This document shows positions 41,707 to 53,285 of a DNA stretch of 64,000 nucleotides, one piece after another. Position 1 is the first letter of the stretch. Each line of letters opens with the position of its first letter. The stretch is taken from positions 136,416 to 200,415 of the forward strand of contig MU619287.1 of assembly GCA_025201805.1 (NCBI GenBank), read 5' to 3'. The notes below the pieces were generated by a model. The model made no database searches, was not told the DNA's origin, and saw only the letters and a program-made list of their open reading frames with translations. Both the position numbers and the translations under genes were made by a program. The DNA comes from Parasitella parasitica (Eukaryota > Mucoromycota > Mucoromycetes > Mucorales > Mucoraceae).

Positions 41707-44700
41707 TTACAACGTAGATATAGTGATAGGACTATCAGCAAAGTTGTCAATTCGTTTGGCCAGGTCAGCATAGGCAGCTTCGCCAACTATGTATCGGATC
41801 AAATGGCACAAATACTCTAATTCATCTACAATTTCCTCGGTAGAACATGCCATGGCAAACCAAGTGAGGTTTCGAAACTTGACCCAGTTTGTCTTCTGCT
41901 TGTTGTTTCGACGGTGCTCCATGAGCGCCTTGCGTGCTGCACGTGCAGACGGCATATAGACAGGTAAAGGCGTTTTTGATCTCAACGAAGAAGCCAGTGT
42001 ATGAAAGCTCAGCAGCATAGACGCAATCTAGTAGGTGCACGCAGTTAGCAGATACACTCATGCCAGCAGGCTAAGAATCCTTACCATGTCTCTCCTTTCT
42101 ACGTGATACTCCTTCTCACAAATGTCGTGCTTGACCACCAAAGGCATTTGCAGCAAAGCAACTCGAATGCTCAGTAGGCGGTCCAGGATATTCCGCATAG
42201 AAACAATCATTTCCTTGTAGAATAGCTTGGGAAAGGGGCCACGGAAACGTGGTTCATGATCAGTGAGTTCCAGCAAAACCAAACATGCATCGATTGATGA
42301 CTGGATCTTGCTTTCAATCTTTTCTCCTTTAGAGATGTCTGTATCTGCAGGCATTGTCTCGGGATCGTGGTAGAGAAATGTGCCCATCACAAACGTGTAG
42401 TAGTCCTCCAACTGATCCATGCAATTTGCAATCGATTTTCGTACCATATGTCGTGCAACAAACGGCCAAACCATGCTGTGGGATGCATCAGTAGCTGCAA
42501 TTCACTGCTATTTGCTGATATCACTACTTACGAGTTTAGGAGAAGTGCCACGCATATTCCCACAATCAATGTAATGGTGCGTTTCCTGCAAAGAAATTGT
42601 TAAGGAGCGACCCTCCTTTTTTTTTTTTTTTTTTTTTTTTATTATTATTGCAACTTACCACACTGTTGCCGCAATAGTCTCGCCTTCAGGTGGATACGCA
42701 TACCTACTGAGCGCTACCACCATGTATGTTGTCAAGCATACAATGCCCACCTTGTTGTACGTGCTTCCGAGATGGATGTAAAAGGACGGCAGTGCTACGT
42801 CGTTTCTATATCAGTAGATTTCCAGTATATGTCAACAGTGCATGCACATCTACCTAATAACACTGCAAACACAGCCAAGAGATAGGGACTACCATCTCCA
42901 GCTGCTAGTGCTGCCCAGCCCACAAAAGCTCCTACAAGGGTCCCAACAATACGCCAAAAACTTGCTTCTACTGTACCACCACTAGAAATGGTATTATTAA
43001 TACAACATTCCCGCTCTCTCAGGCCTGGCTCACCTTGTTGGGTTCATGATGGCAATGACTGTCATTGCAGCCCATTGACCTCTTACGCTCCAATACCACC
43101 CAGACGAGGCCGGCACAAATGAAGGTAGACACAGCACCAAGACAGCAACAGCCATCTTGAGTGCAAACTTGAACTCGTAGCGACTCATGTACTGCAAGCG
43201 CAGCCAAATCGCATACCGAATCCTCAGCATCACCGGCGCTTTCTCTTTGCGCCTCTCTTTGGCAACTCGGTCTGGATGCTCGTCTGTCTGGGTAAAGTTT
43301 TGGTCGACGTTGATACGGATGTCATCTCTTTTGTGGGAATGGGAATGCTCCAGTCTGTCTAATCGATTCGATTTGCGACGTGCCATTAGTGGAGAGTTGA
43401 TGTCGTCGCTGCAGGCGCTGTGTTTTGATCCCGTCTTGCTTAGGGCCGTGGACTCTCTCCGGCTTCTTGAGCGAGAAATACTGGTATTGGTTTGTATCTT
43501 ACTCAGGTGGTATTCGTCCTCTACGTTGGTTTTCTTTGGCTCGTCTTTTGGCAAAAACGACGTTAATGTAGCTATGTTGTGTAAAATGTATTAGTGGTTG
43601 CAAAAAACGACGACATGTTTTGCGGGAACATTACCAAAAGTGTAGCCGCCCTTGTCTCGCGTGCTCTGATGATTGCTCCCTCGCGCCCATTTGTTCCACA
43701 TCTTCTGGCTGAGGACAGGAAAGTAGAAATGCTTCCGCTTTTTGCCGTTGAAGCTTGCTTTTCGCGAGTGCAGCCTCAGCTCGTCCATGTGCAGCGTCAT
43801 CTCTTGCAGTTCGTTAGCCACCTCACGCAGTGTGAAGATGAAGAAAAACACCAGGAATAGCTCTTGTCGCATACCGAGATCCAACGCCTGACAGCCGATG
43901 CGTGTCTTGTTGACTTCGTACAAAGCGTGCATGCGTTCTCGCTCTGCCTTGTCAAACTGGATGATCGATAAGCGAATGTTCTGGGAGCAGTTGCACTTGC
44001 TGCTTCCCTTGTGTCGCTCCAGCGTTTTTCTGCTGTCTTCCTCCGCATCCACGGTCTTTTTACCTATCTTGAGCGTGTGTCGCAGAAACGATTTCCACGT
44101 CTTTCGTATCGAGATATCGTCGTCGTGGTCCATGTCCAATTCATTTGCGATGCTGTCGCACACACACTCTAATGCATTGGAGCAATCCAGCGATAAATCC
44201 ATGAGCGGGTCTCGCAGACTCTCGAGGTACGTCAGCAGCAAGTGCCGATGGTGGTACTCGGTTTGCTTTTTCGTCTTTTTGGGGGGTGTCGGCTTTGGGA
44301 TTGACAGTTTGGGAAGCCCCAGGAAGGACTTGAGAGAGGTGACGGATTTCTGGTTGTTGTGCTCCACATCGTCATCGTCTTCCGAGTTGTACACTGATCC
44401 AGGCCGAGAGCTGACGCGTGATCCAGGCCTTGATTGCTGAGGGCTGACATTAGCGCTGGGATGGAGCGAGATGTTGTTCTTGCTGCTTGTTTTGCTTGTA
44501 CCGCCATTCATAAAATCGTTCGTAGCACGCAGTGCTGTGCGAAGCAGGTTCAAATCCTCCTCGCTGTACAGACGGTTGAATGAGTTTCGATTCGATTCTT
44601 CGTTATCATTATGATGGCCACCACCACCGTTTGCCGCTGCTGAATGCGAGTGTTGTTGATTATAGGCAGCAGCAGATACGGCATCGTCATCTTCACTATC

Positions 44701-46037
44701 CAAGTCTTGCATTTCCGCTTGTAATGCGTCAATAGCGCTTTCGAATAACTCTCGCTCCGTCTTCAAGCAGCCACCCAAGATGCTAAGATGCTTGGTCAAA
44801 CGACCCAGAGACTTGCGAATTTGGCCCAGCTGTTGAGGCCTTATAAACGCGTACGACATTTCATATTTGGCTTCCCGGTAAGCCGTCTTGACTTTTGTCA
44901 TGCCCTTTCTCATCTTTGCCGACGCCTCATCTACCACAGATTCTGCCACGGGATCAGACTGAGGATCCAAAAAGAACTGCTTGGTGATCAGATGCAACAT
45001 GTCTCTACTGCTGGTGATGGTTTCCTTCAGTGCTCTGCCCAACCCATCAATGGCAGTTTCAGGCCAGAACACAAGATTGACTACAAGCGAGATGCCACAG
45101 CCGATTAACAGAGGTATGCCATAGTACAGTGGCAATTCAAACGGGATATACGTATAGTCTACAGCACGTGTCATGGTGAAGATCTGTATTATCATGAATT
45201 GCAGTGAGAAAAAGTGGAACTTTGGAAAGATCTGACGCAGCATTTGCGCACAAAAGACACCCACGCACAGAAACAACGCATTGACGCAGCGTCCAACAGG
45301 CTCTGTGATGAACGTGTCAGGGTTATCTCGGTTGTAGGCCACAGAGGCAGCCATGCCAGCAAACGCCCAAAGGATAGCGGCTACAACACCCATCACGGCG
45401 GTCACAGTGGCATCGAACTGAGCTCCCATACTTCGACCTGGATGGCTGAACAGCATACCGGTGGTTGCCAAGAAGGGCGCAGGACCTAGAGCTATGGTCA
45501 GCGGTCGGATGAGACTGAACAAGGTGGAGAGAAAATAAGCTATTGTGCATTTGAGGACCCTTCGGACAATTCGACTCGGAAACTTGACATGGAGATACTT
45601 TATCAAGCGTTCTTTTCTTGACAGAGGTGAAGGAGAAGGAGGTGGTTTTTCAAGCTCTTCAACCTGTTCGATAGGTGGTTTAGGGTGTTGGAAATAAAAT
45701 CGCTGCTCCAGGTTGGGAGGAAACTGCACCGTCGACTTTATCTTGTTGGGTATCATAGTTTTGTTATCGCTGGTGGTTGTCTTTTTAGCTTTATCAAAAG
45801 TTGACTTTTCTTCTTCTTCTTCGTCATCATCATGACTGGAGTCGCCTAATTTGAACATATCTTGCAATTTTGTTGGCTGAATAGGTGTGGGTGGTGTTAT
45901 AATGGTATTTAGTTCCGGATCAGAAAATCTGTCAAAGTCAAATCAGAAACCCTTTGTTTACATACAAACATGATCCATGTGCAGCAGGTGCTTATAGTTT
46001 ACCCTTTCGGATCTTTTGACACTACACCATTGTTCAT
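41707..46037 (-). CDS. FUSC/DUF2421 ER-transporter-like multi-pass membrane protein (Bre4-like)
   Basis: Eight exons (46037-46003, 45928-43635, 43571-43034, 42984-42854, 42794-42659, 42585-42532, 42475-42085, 42027-41707) keep frame for 1299 residues. The N-terminal membrane block includes LKCTIAYFLSTLFSLIRPLT, GRSMGAQFDATVTAVMGVVA and YGIPLLIGCGISLVVNLVFW (putative ER transporter, six TM). A long cytosolic region with Ser/Asp-rich linkers follows. A second membrane block begins FALKMAVAVLVLCLPSFVPA, WYWSVRGQWAAMTVIAIMNP and GGTVEASFWRIVGTLVGAFV, the FUSC-type signature, and ends in a helical DUF2421-like C terminus. Yeast Bre4 and plant aromatic/malate exporters share this layout. Substrate unknown. 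Confidence 0.85.
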
Positions 46038-46429
46038 GATTTAATGTGTCTAGCTCGAATTTTATGATTTTAAAGAAAAAGAGAAAAGAAAAAAAAAGAA
46101 AATGAGAACGATGGTTATGGTTAGTCTCGAGTCGAGATGCAATAATAATAATATGATTCAATAAAAGGATTGAAAGGTTTCAAGGTTTTTTTTAATCCAA
46201 CCAAATTACAAGGTCGCTTTTTTGTGGCGGGTTAGTGATAAAATCCCGATTATCTCAGGCTTGGAATGTTCATCAGGTTAGCCAGTGTCCTTTTTTTTCT
46301 CACAAATCAAATTCACCACCAAGACAATCTGCCCCTTGTGACAAAGCATGGAACAAGTCTTTCATGCTTGGATTCAGCTATCCCCATCATAATCAGGCTA
46401 GTTGCAGAGATTTTATTTTTTAAACAAAA
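46038..46429. other. Intergenic; promoter of the FUSC gene and 3' flank of RPT5
   Basis: Purine/pyrimidine-rich DNA with A/G tracts at 46075-46100; no coding signal. Confidence 0.6.
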
Positions 46430-47868
46430 CTAAGCATAGTATTGCAGCGTCATCTTCTTCTTTGCCTGCACTTCCTGGATGGCCTCCATGAAATCCTCAT
46501 GTGTAATTTCAACAGCACCTCGACGAAGAGCCAGCATACCACTTTCCACACAAATAGCCTTGCATTGAGCACCGTTAAATTCGTCGCAGCATCTAGATAA
46601 TTCGTCAAAGTTGACATCTTTGCTGACATTCATCTTTCTTGAGTGAATCTGGATAATGCGGGCTCTGGCTTCTTCATTGGGCAAGGGGAATTCAATCTTA
46701 CGATCCAGACGACCTGAACGCAGCAATGCAGGATCTAAAATATCAATACGATTCGTAGCAGCGATGACCTTGATACGATCGTCGGAAGAAAAGCCGTCCA
46801 GCTGATTCAACAGCTCCAACATAGTACGTTGCACTTCACGATCGCCCGATTTCTCAGAATCAAAACGTTTTGTACCGATGGCATCCAATTCATCGATAAA
46901 GATAATGGCAGGCGATTTCTCCTTGGCCAATTCGAATGCATCACGCACCAGTTTTGCACCATCACCAATGAACATTTGAACTAATTGAGGCCCTGCCAAC
47001 TTGAGATAGGCAGAATTGGTTTGTGCCGCACAAGCTCTTGCCAACAAGGTCTTACCAGTACCAGGGGGGCCGTACATCAAAACACCCTTGGGTGGTTTAA
47101 TACCCAAATTCTTGAATCGATCAGCGTGTGTCATGGGCAAAACAACTGCTTCGACGAGCTCTTCAATCTGTTTATCTAGTCCACCGATATCGTTATAATC
47201 CTCTGTGGGCTTTTCATCCACCTCCATGGCTTTCACTCGTGAATCGTATTCTGCTGGGAGTTTATCCAAGATCAAATAGCTGTCTTTGTTCACGCCAATG
47301 AGGTCTCCAGGCCTTAATTCACTGGAATCGACTAGACCTATCAACGGCAGGAAGATGGTCTATATTGTACGCGAATCAGCCATCTGCTGCAAAAGTGCAA
47401 AAAAAACAAGAATTACCTGTCTAGTTGACGTTTTGATGACTGCACATTTTCCTTTTACTTGTCCGTCTAAATCGACATTTCCACCTTCTTCATTATCTTC
47501 CTCCTCTGGTTCTACGTCAAGCAGCTACAAAAAAAAACACCAAGGCGATCAATATCTGCTTATATTTTACAGGATCCATCTTCTCCTCCCAATCTCTCTG
47601 CGCTGGAATTTACCTCGACAACATTGCCGACAAGATAGGGCAGCTGTTTATTCATCTTGATCTTTTCTTTGTTATCCTTGATCCTCTCCTTCATGGCAGA
47701 CTGCTCGTGTTGCAAACGAACGATTTCAGATTTCATCACTTTAATATCGTTCTCCAACAAACGGGTTCTGTTCTTGATTTCCTCGGGTGCCAAACGAAGG
47801 ATATCTTGTCCAATATCATCTTGGTTGTTCTCGGCTTCCCATAACGATTTATCTTCTAGTGTAGTCAT
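46430..47868 (-). CDS. RPT5: 26S proteasome regulatory ATPase RPT5 (PSMC3)
   Basis: Three exons (47868-47614, 47524-47417, 47359-46430) encode 430 residues. An N-terminal coiled coil ([20 protein letters not shown]) and OB-fold region precede the AAA+ domain: Walker A GPPGTGKT at 218-225, pore-loop region with [18 protein letters not shown], Walker [12 protein letters not shown] near 273-283, and [20 protein letters not shown]. The C terminus [10 protein letters not shown] is the HbYX tail by which Rpt5 opens the 20S gate, and separates it from other Rpt subunits. It unfolds substrates within the 19S particle. Promoters to the left are in tail-to-head tandem with the FUSC gene. Identity is certain. 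Confidence 0.97.
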
Positions 47869-49787
47869 TCTTTTCTTCTTTCTGTTGGTTTTTAATTAGT
47901 CGAAAGAAAAAAAAAGAAAAAAGCATTACGTACTTTTTTTCAAAGTGTATCAATCAGTCAGCGGCGCTGGAACACCCCAATGCAAACGTCATCGCTCAAG
48001 CTGAATTGGGAGCGTATGTAGCAGGCAAATCACTATATCGAAGAAGAAATTTGCAGAGATTCTTTGTTGCTTTGCTCAGCGAGAACACAATCTGATCCTG
48101 ATATTACAGTGCTCAAACACAATAAAAATGCAAGACGCCATCAAGACACACCTTTTTAACTAGTAATACATTTGACATTTACTACCAAAATATCAAATGC
48201 TCCTCGATTGAAACACACACTCTAGTCTCATTCCGCTGAATTTTGAAGTGGAATTTCGACTGATCAGCGCACTTTTCAGGTCCAAAATCGAGCACATCCG
48301 TCAACTACAATTACCTACTATCTAAAATAACGGTTTTGGAAGGTTTCCTAGCACCTTTGAAAACCGATGAAAATTGGTCATTTTTGCCTTATGAACCCTC
48401 GTGGATTTGTGTAAAATTTCTTGGATCCGAATTTCCACCTCAAAAGCGGCATTTTCACCGTTGTGTTGCTAAGCTCAAACCATATGAGATTGCTTGCTCT
48501 TCTCGATAAAATGGCTTTGCGGCAAGTTTATTATGCAGAATGCTGACTTTCGGCCAGAAAACCTATTTTTCAAGTTTTTTAGATTTATACCAGATTTTGC
48601 CATGAAAGTACGTGTAAAAATAATACGAGTAGATAAAACGTTCAAAATAAAGATTAGTTTTACTACTGGACTATTTCAGGTTGGTTACAATTTTGTAGAG
48701 TTACTGGCCATCAAAGATTGAATATTCTCCAAAATCTTGGAAACGGCCTCCAGCAGAAGCAAAATCACGAAAGTCGCGGATATTGAAATATTTATGAACA
48801 ATGATAATAGACATGCTTTGAAGGCTAGATATGATGGCTGTATTACGGTTTAATCATAATAGTAAGGCAAAAATCTGTAGAGACTTTTAAATATATAAAA
48901 GCTATTTTACTAAAGTGAATGTTGGTGATTTATGCAAGCGTATACTCTAGTTTCACTTATCAATTTTTTTTATAGACTTGGTGATTTCAAGCACTTGACA
49001 TCAGTCGACCTTTCGATGGATCGAAACAATGTCTCTGAAATAGATTGTATTGTAAAAAACTGCTGTTGATTGCAAGTATTCAGAATAGTTCCCGCTGCTA
49101 ATAATGATCGATGGTCTAGAGAGGATGCTCAAATGGTATTTCGCGAAATTTTCAGACAGAAGCCTTCTTCGCTGAAAGTCTTGAGGATTGAAGACCGTTT
49201 TGTTTGTCTCTCTTAGTATAGGGACTTGCCCTGCGTTCCTGAAAATTGCCGTGCACAAAGGGTATAGTTACAACAGAAATTTTCCTGTGCGTCTAGCCAG
49301 GGCTCTGCAAGGTGTGCCTGCTGGTTATGAGTTAACTTTTCATCAAGACAACTATTGGTGTTCATTGAGCGTTTTTCAAGTGGTTGCTGCAGTTATTGGA
49401 CATACATTTGACTTTCACGAGTCGGCGGACGTCCCAGGCTTGATAACTTGGGAGGCCACCCTTCAATAAAGCTGTTATGCTCTTTTTTTTTTTTTGCGTG
49501 GGCCATATGCTCTCATTTATATGTGGGTTGGGAAACCTGAGGAGACCTGAGGAGACCAAAAGGAAACCTTCCGTAGGCAATTAATTGAACTTGTTTAAGA
49601 GGAAACTTCAACAAGTCAACTTATTCGAAGGTTGGGAAACCTGTAATAAATTTATTAGTTTATATAGCAGATGATACATGATGCCTCGTATATTTTTGCA
49701 TTATATGCTATATTTTCGCTATCTGACTATAACTTTATACATCACAAAAAAAACCTGATATACTATTGTGTAAAAGAATTTTATTAT

Positions 49788-50198
49788 TTAGAGTAATGTA
49801 AAAATTAAATCACTATTTTTGGAAAGGTAATCTAATGATTTTTTGTTTCTAACTCGCAGCATTTCTGCTCTTCTGACAGCATCCAAGACAGTTATCCGTT
49901 CAACAGCAGTATAATCTTCGCAAGCCTTGATTATCTTACGTCTTCTCTTGTAGAAACTTTTGTGGCTAGAGTACCAACCTGGATGATTTGCATTCATATA
50001 AACTACTGAATGATTACCACCTAAACCTTCAGTCCATTCCCTGTACAAATCAGTCAATGTATAAACATTTGTACTCAACCTGTAAGATGCCGAAGATGAA
50101 GGTCTAGGCGTTTCTTGTGTAGTTGACTGAACTTCAGTAGTAGTATTTGTAGTAGTATTAGTGCTAAACGTTTGTATAGATGCACTAGCAGTTAGCAA
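49788..50198 (-). mobile_element. Orphan GCR1_C-domain ORF, probably from a Crypton-like element
   Basis: 136-codon minus-strand open frame: a Thr/Ser-rich leader, then YTLTDLYREWTEGLGGNHSV, HPGWYSSHKSFYKRRRKIIK and DYTAVERITVLDAVRRAEML. The D-L-[YW]-REWT-GL...W....FY.RRK.I pattern is the GCR1_C DNA-binding domain, found in Gcr1/Hot1/Msn1 regulators and at the C terminus of Crypton tyrosine recombinases. There is no recombinase core upstream and the frame opens right after a stop without an ATG, so it is likely a truncated element rather than a host gene. Surroundings are full of debris. Confidence 0.5.
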
Positions 50199-51387
50199 AT
50201 TACGAATTTTTCACAAATAACACGGGGTCATCACAACAAAACACTGTATCCATGAACTTTCGTCTCCTACTCCCAAGTCGATGAACCACACCTGTTTTAT
50301 CATATTACCGTGAAGAAAGGCATACTTGTTAGCATTAAGTATATATATTTTATAAAGCTGTGTCATGTACTAGAATTGATATTGACATGATGTCGTCTAC
50401 AGAAAGATATTTTTACAGCTTAAAAGCAAGGACTTTAGCTTTGTGTGCCATTTTCTGACTGATTTTTATAATCAAAAGTGCCCTGAAAACACCAGAAATA
50501 GTATCCATTGGGGAAAAAATATATTATACATGATTTTGGTGCAATTTGAGCATGATTTTTTTTTTCGATGCAAAATGACGGATTTTTTCGATTTTTTCCT
50601 TGTATCCACGCATCCAAAATCATCGATTATGCATTATCTTCGATTTTGACCTCAAAAATGCAACTTTTTACTATAGTATATATTAGAGGAAAATGATCGT
50701 AAAAGGTCATTCCTTGATATGAAAGATTGGAAATGCGCTCTGTTTAAGTAAAATATTGACTTTTTCCGCTTGATCTGTTTTTGAGGTTTTCTCAACAGAA
50801 CTAATTCCATAAGCGTGCGGGAATTATGAAATGATACCATCATGTAAAGCGTCTAAAAATACAGCTATTATCATAAACCGACAGCCGTGGTATGCATAGT
50901 ATCAGACGATGATATCTTGCCTCAAAAGAGTAATTTTTTTTTCGAATTGTCCAAATAGAGTATCTGAAAGAATCTTTCCTTCCTGATTTTGGACGCGTTT
51001 AATCTCCGCCATCAAAGAAAAATGGTGTTTTTTTAAGAAAGCATTAGCTTTGAAAAACCATAGCTTACTCGATTCAAGAGAAATATAATTGCAAGCTACT
51101 TTATTTAATTGGTGTGCTTCTTGGCTTTTTAATGGTAGTAGCTTCATGTCTGTACCTGGCCTGACGATCTCACGTTCCGATTTTGAAAAATACTTTGCCG
51201 AAAAAAAGTCAGAAAAGTCGCTATCTTTATCTGATCTTAACTTGAAGTACAAAAAGTTGCTCTAAGCTATGCAAATATGTAATCAAATAATGTCTTATAG
51301 TCTAATGAATTACTTTGCAATACTCATTTTTGTGTTTGAAATCACTAAACATTGTTTTCTTACATTAACACACTTAAGTTCGCGTAG

Positions 51388-51412
51388 NNNNNNNNNNNNN
51401 NNNNNNNNNNNN
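51388..51412. other. Assembly gap (25 N)
   Basis: Run of N downstream of CDS1 in the debris region. Confidence 1.
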
Positions 51413-51619
51413 TTATCTAGCATTTTTATCACAGTGAAGGATTGAATTATTCAAATCCTGCAATGTTATTTTTAAAGAATAGATTTACAAGCTTGCTATT
51501 TTGTTGAATGGATTATAAATAGGCCAAAATAAATAGCATAAACAAGCTTCAATGTTGTATTACAATGTGAATTGACCAAGATTATTAAACATAAAAGCCT
51601 TTATATAAACCAAAGATAT

Positions 51620-53285
51620 TTAGGCTGTTCCAGATAACAAGTGTTGAGCTTTAGACACAACAGCTTCAATTTGACTTGCAAGATGATCTTGATTGGCGAG
51701 ATACGTTTGCAATCTTTCTAGTAGCTCAACTTGTTCCTTTGATGACAAGTTATTAATGATCGATGCCAATATGGTGCCCACCGAAACATTATACGTCTAT
51801 TTTATGAGGATGATCAATATGGCTTTTTTTTTTTTTTTGCATGCGTTAACAAGTAGCATTTCCTCACCTTGATGAAACTTTGATAGTACATGTACGCAAA
51901 CAAACCCATCAAGAATTGACAATCCCTATAGAAATACTATTAGTAAATTGTTTTGATGCGCTCAATTTTATAAAACATGCATTCTATCCGTCAGTCCACC
52001 ATGGCCTGGAATACTATGTCCGAAATCCTTGATCTTGAAAGCTCGCTTAACGGCACTAGCAAAAAATCCACCAAAAGGAGCGATCAATGAGGCAAAACAA
52101 GCCATAACAATAGCGTGTAATTGAACAGGAGCAATCCAAACTTCTGCAACATCCATAGTTGTCTTTCAAGTCAAAGTTAGTCATTTCCTCTAAATACCAA
52201 GATATCTACTACTTACGGTATACTTGATCAAATAACGGTACAGGGGTGGTAATTCCCATGGTGCTGCAGTGAACACTGGGTTTTTGGGCTCACAAGACAC
52301 ATTGGACCAAGCAGAAGCACCGAGATCTTGAACAGGACAAGTCATGTAATCAAATCTCATCAGCAGAGCCGTAGCCAGGAAACCAAAGATAAGTGTAAAG
52401 AACATTCCACCTACAAATCCTTCAACGGTCTTTTTTGGACTAAGTTGAATCAAAGGAGTTCTGCCCCAGAAGAAGCCACAAATGTATGCAAATATGTCAT
52501 TACAAACAACCAGTGCAGCTGGCAATACGAACCAAATCAAACCTTCTAGAATGTTATCCACAATGAAATGAGCTTGGAACACGATGAGAAAGATGGCCAT
52601 ATGAGTCCAGCCAAATTGAGACATCTGGAATCTATATTGACCCTTTTTTAAGTTCATGACAAAGAAAACAAACCCTTTTTGTTTGTGAAACGTTAATTAT
52701 CAATGCAGCCAGGGCCAAAATCTGTTACAATAAGCTTACCAATGACGTAAAGAACAAAGCTAATGAATCTGTGATGTGTGGCAAATGGCAGGAGGAACGC
52801 GTCTACCATAACAATCTCTTTAAAGTAATAAATGATTGACTCGCCATACAAGAAATATTCGGTTGTAATCAAATAATACCTGATCCACATTGGAAACGTC
52901 AATTGACTTTGCTTTACACCCATAGACTCGTGCATATTACTTACCAGCTCATTGTCTTGAACCAACGCAAATTACCCTTGGCCGAGTGATATGCGATTTG
53001 AATAACCTCCCTATAAACCAGCACCGTAATAATCATGACCATGACAATGGACCAAATATAACCAGAAGCAAGGATAGCAAAAAAAGCGCCTATCATGATG
53101 AAAGTTGTAAATGTACGTATCCACCAGTTTTGCCATTTTTTGCTCGGTGGTTCTGCTGCCAAAAGAACGGTGACAGCTTCTTTAGCTTTGGTAGACACAT
53201 CACTATTGTTCTTTTCTGCTGTGGGTGAGGCTGTTGTCGTCTTTTTTTGCTCTTTTGCAGACGCTGATCTACGTTTGGGTGCCAT
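51620..53285 (-). CDS. CDS1: Phosphatidate cytidylyltransferase (CDP-diacylglycerol synthase)
   Basis: Six exons (53285-52945, 52879-52740, 52674-52217, 52162-51981, 51925-51868, 51796-51620) give 451 residues, close to yeast Cds1 (457). It makes CDP-diacylglycerol from phosphatidate and CTP in the ER membrane, feeding phosphatidylinositol and phosphatidylserine synthesis. Multiple TM helices are seen ([40 protein letters not shown]). The signature region is [20 protein letters not shown] followed by [20 protein letters not shown], the CDP-diglyceride synthetase pattern with the catalytic K-D-GHGG-DRxD residues. The exon 4-5 junction falls between DRM and DCQ and needs a GC donor (see findings). 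Confidence 0.95.

Larger units (their letters stand above)
47869..51619. other. 3.75 kb transposon graveyard and gap
   Basis: Between the RPT5 promoter and the CDS1 3' end. Holds coding-like debris (47963-48095 QAELGAYVAGKSLYRRRNLQ; 49099-49215 RWSREDAQMVFREIFRQKP; 49188-49469), a GCR1_C ORF (separate entry), direct repeats of GGTTGGGAAACCTG at 49526 and 49630, an unassigned minus-strand ORF 51252-50902 and an N gap at 51388-51412. No intact gene apart from these. Confidence 0.5.

Noticed and set aside
43594-45489. Several plus-strand ORFs across the FUSC-family gene
   Set aside because: Antisense shadows of a 2.3 kb coding exon with strong membrane-protein features.
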